Shown here in pieces: positions 14,693 through 14,724 of a stretch of DNA of 14,724 nt. The stretch covers positions 1 to 14,724 of the forward strand of contig JAJQCI010000233.1 of NCBI GenBank assembly GCA_021202835.1, read 5' to 3'. Each line of letters opens with the position of its first letter. Within the stretch, counting starts at the first letter, position 1. A program made the translations under genes and the position numbers. The stretch is from Clostridiales bacterium (GTDB taxonomy: Bacteria; Bacillota; Clostridia; Lachnospirales; CAG-274). Below the pieces are notes generated by a model. The model was not told the DNA's origin and ran no database searches. It was given only the letters and a program-made list of their open reading frames with translations.

Positions 14693-14724
14693 ATTTATTG
14701 TTCGCAAAACGGAAAGAAACGAAC

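Overview
The window looks like a chromosomal segment of a fermentative, low-to-mid GC Firmicute, probably a gut or rumen Clostridium relative. Supporting this are strong Shine-Dalgarno sequences, consensus sigma-A promoters with 17-bp spacers, a tyrosine T-box leader in front of tyrS, and a very large secreted pectin-side-chain enzyme. A Monoglobus-like pectin specialist would fit, but that is only a guess from lifestyle. I see no tRNA, rRNA, CRISPR array, transposase or phage gene.

Layout. (1) 96-6440 encodes a 2114-residue secreted enzyme. It joins a pectin methylesterase domain (CE8 type) to a rhamnogalacturonan-acetylesterase-like SGNH domain (CE12 type), with at least four copies of a beta-rich, CBM-like repeat behind them. 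A 48-residue peptide gene (6453-6599) follows 12 bases after its stop codon and is probably translated from the same mRNA. A 14-bp bidirectional terminator separates this unit from the convergent genes. (2) On the minus strand, tyrS is followed by aroA after only 6 bases. The pair is driven by a consensus promoter and a T-box leader whose specifier reads UAC (Tyr), so aroA (EPSP synthase) is probably tied to tyrosine supply. (3) pyrG (CTP synthase) points the other way from its own consensus promoter, whose transcript would begin near GGGC. A terminator closes pyrG, followed by a 107-base nested inverted repeat that no gene explains. (4) A consensus promoter drives a two-gene envelope-glycosylation unit: a membrane GT2 glycosyltransferase of the polyprenyl-phosphate sugar type, split by an apparent -1 frameshift at a run of seven A, and a DUF2079 membrane protein of GT-C type. 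(5) The window ends with a hairpin, an A/T-tract block and a near-perfect sigma-A promoter for a gene beyond the edge.

How they work together. The enzyme would strip methyl and acetyl esters from pectin outside the cell, making the backbone accessible to lyases encoded elsewhere. tyrS and aroA link tyrosine sensing to aromatic synthesis. The GT2 and DUF2079 pair would build a lipid-linked sugar and transfer it to an extracellular acceptor. The most unusual items are the slippery A7 split in the glycosyltransferase, the structured 107-base element after pyrG, and the small peptide coupled to the giant esterase. I did not find convincing evidence of a wholly new multi-gene system.
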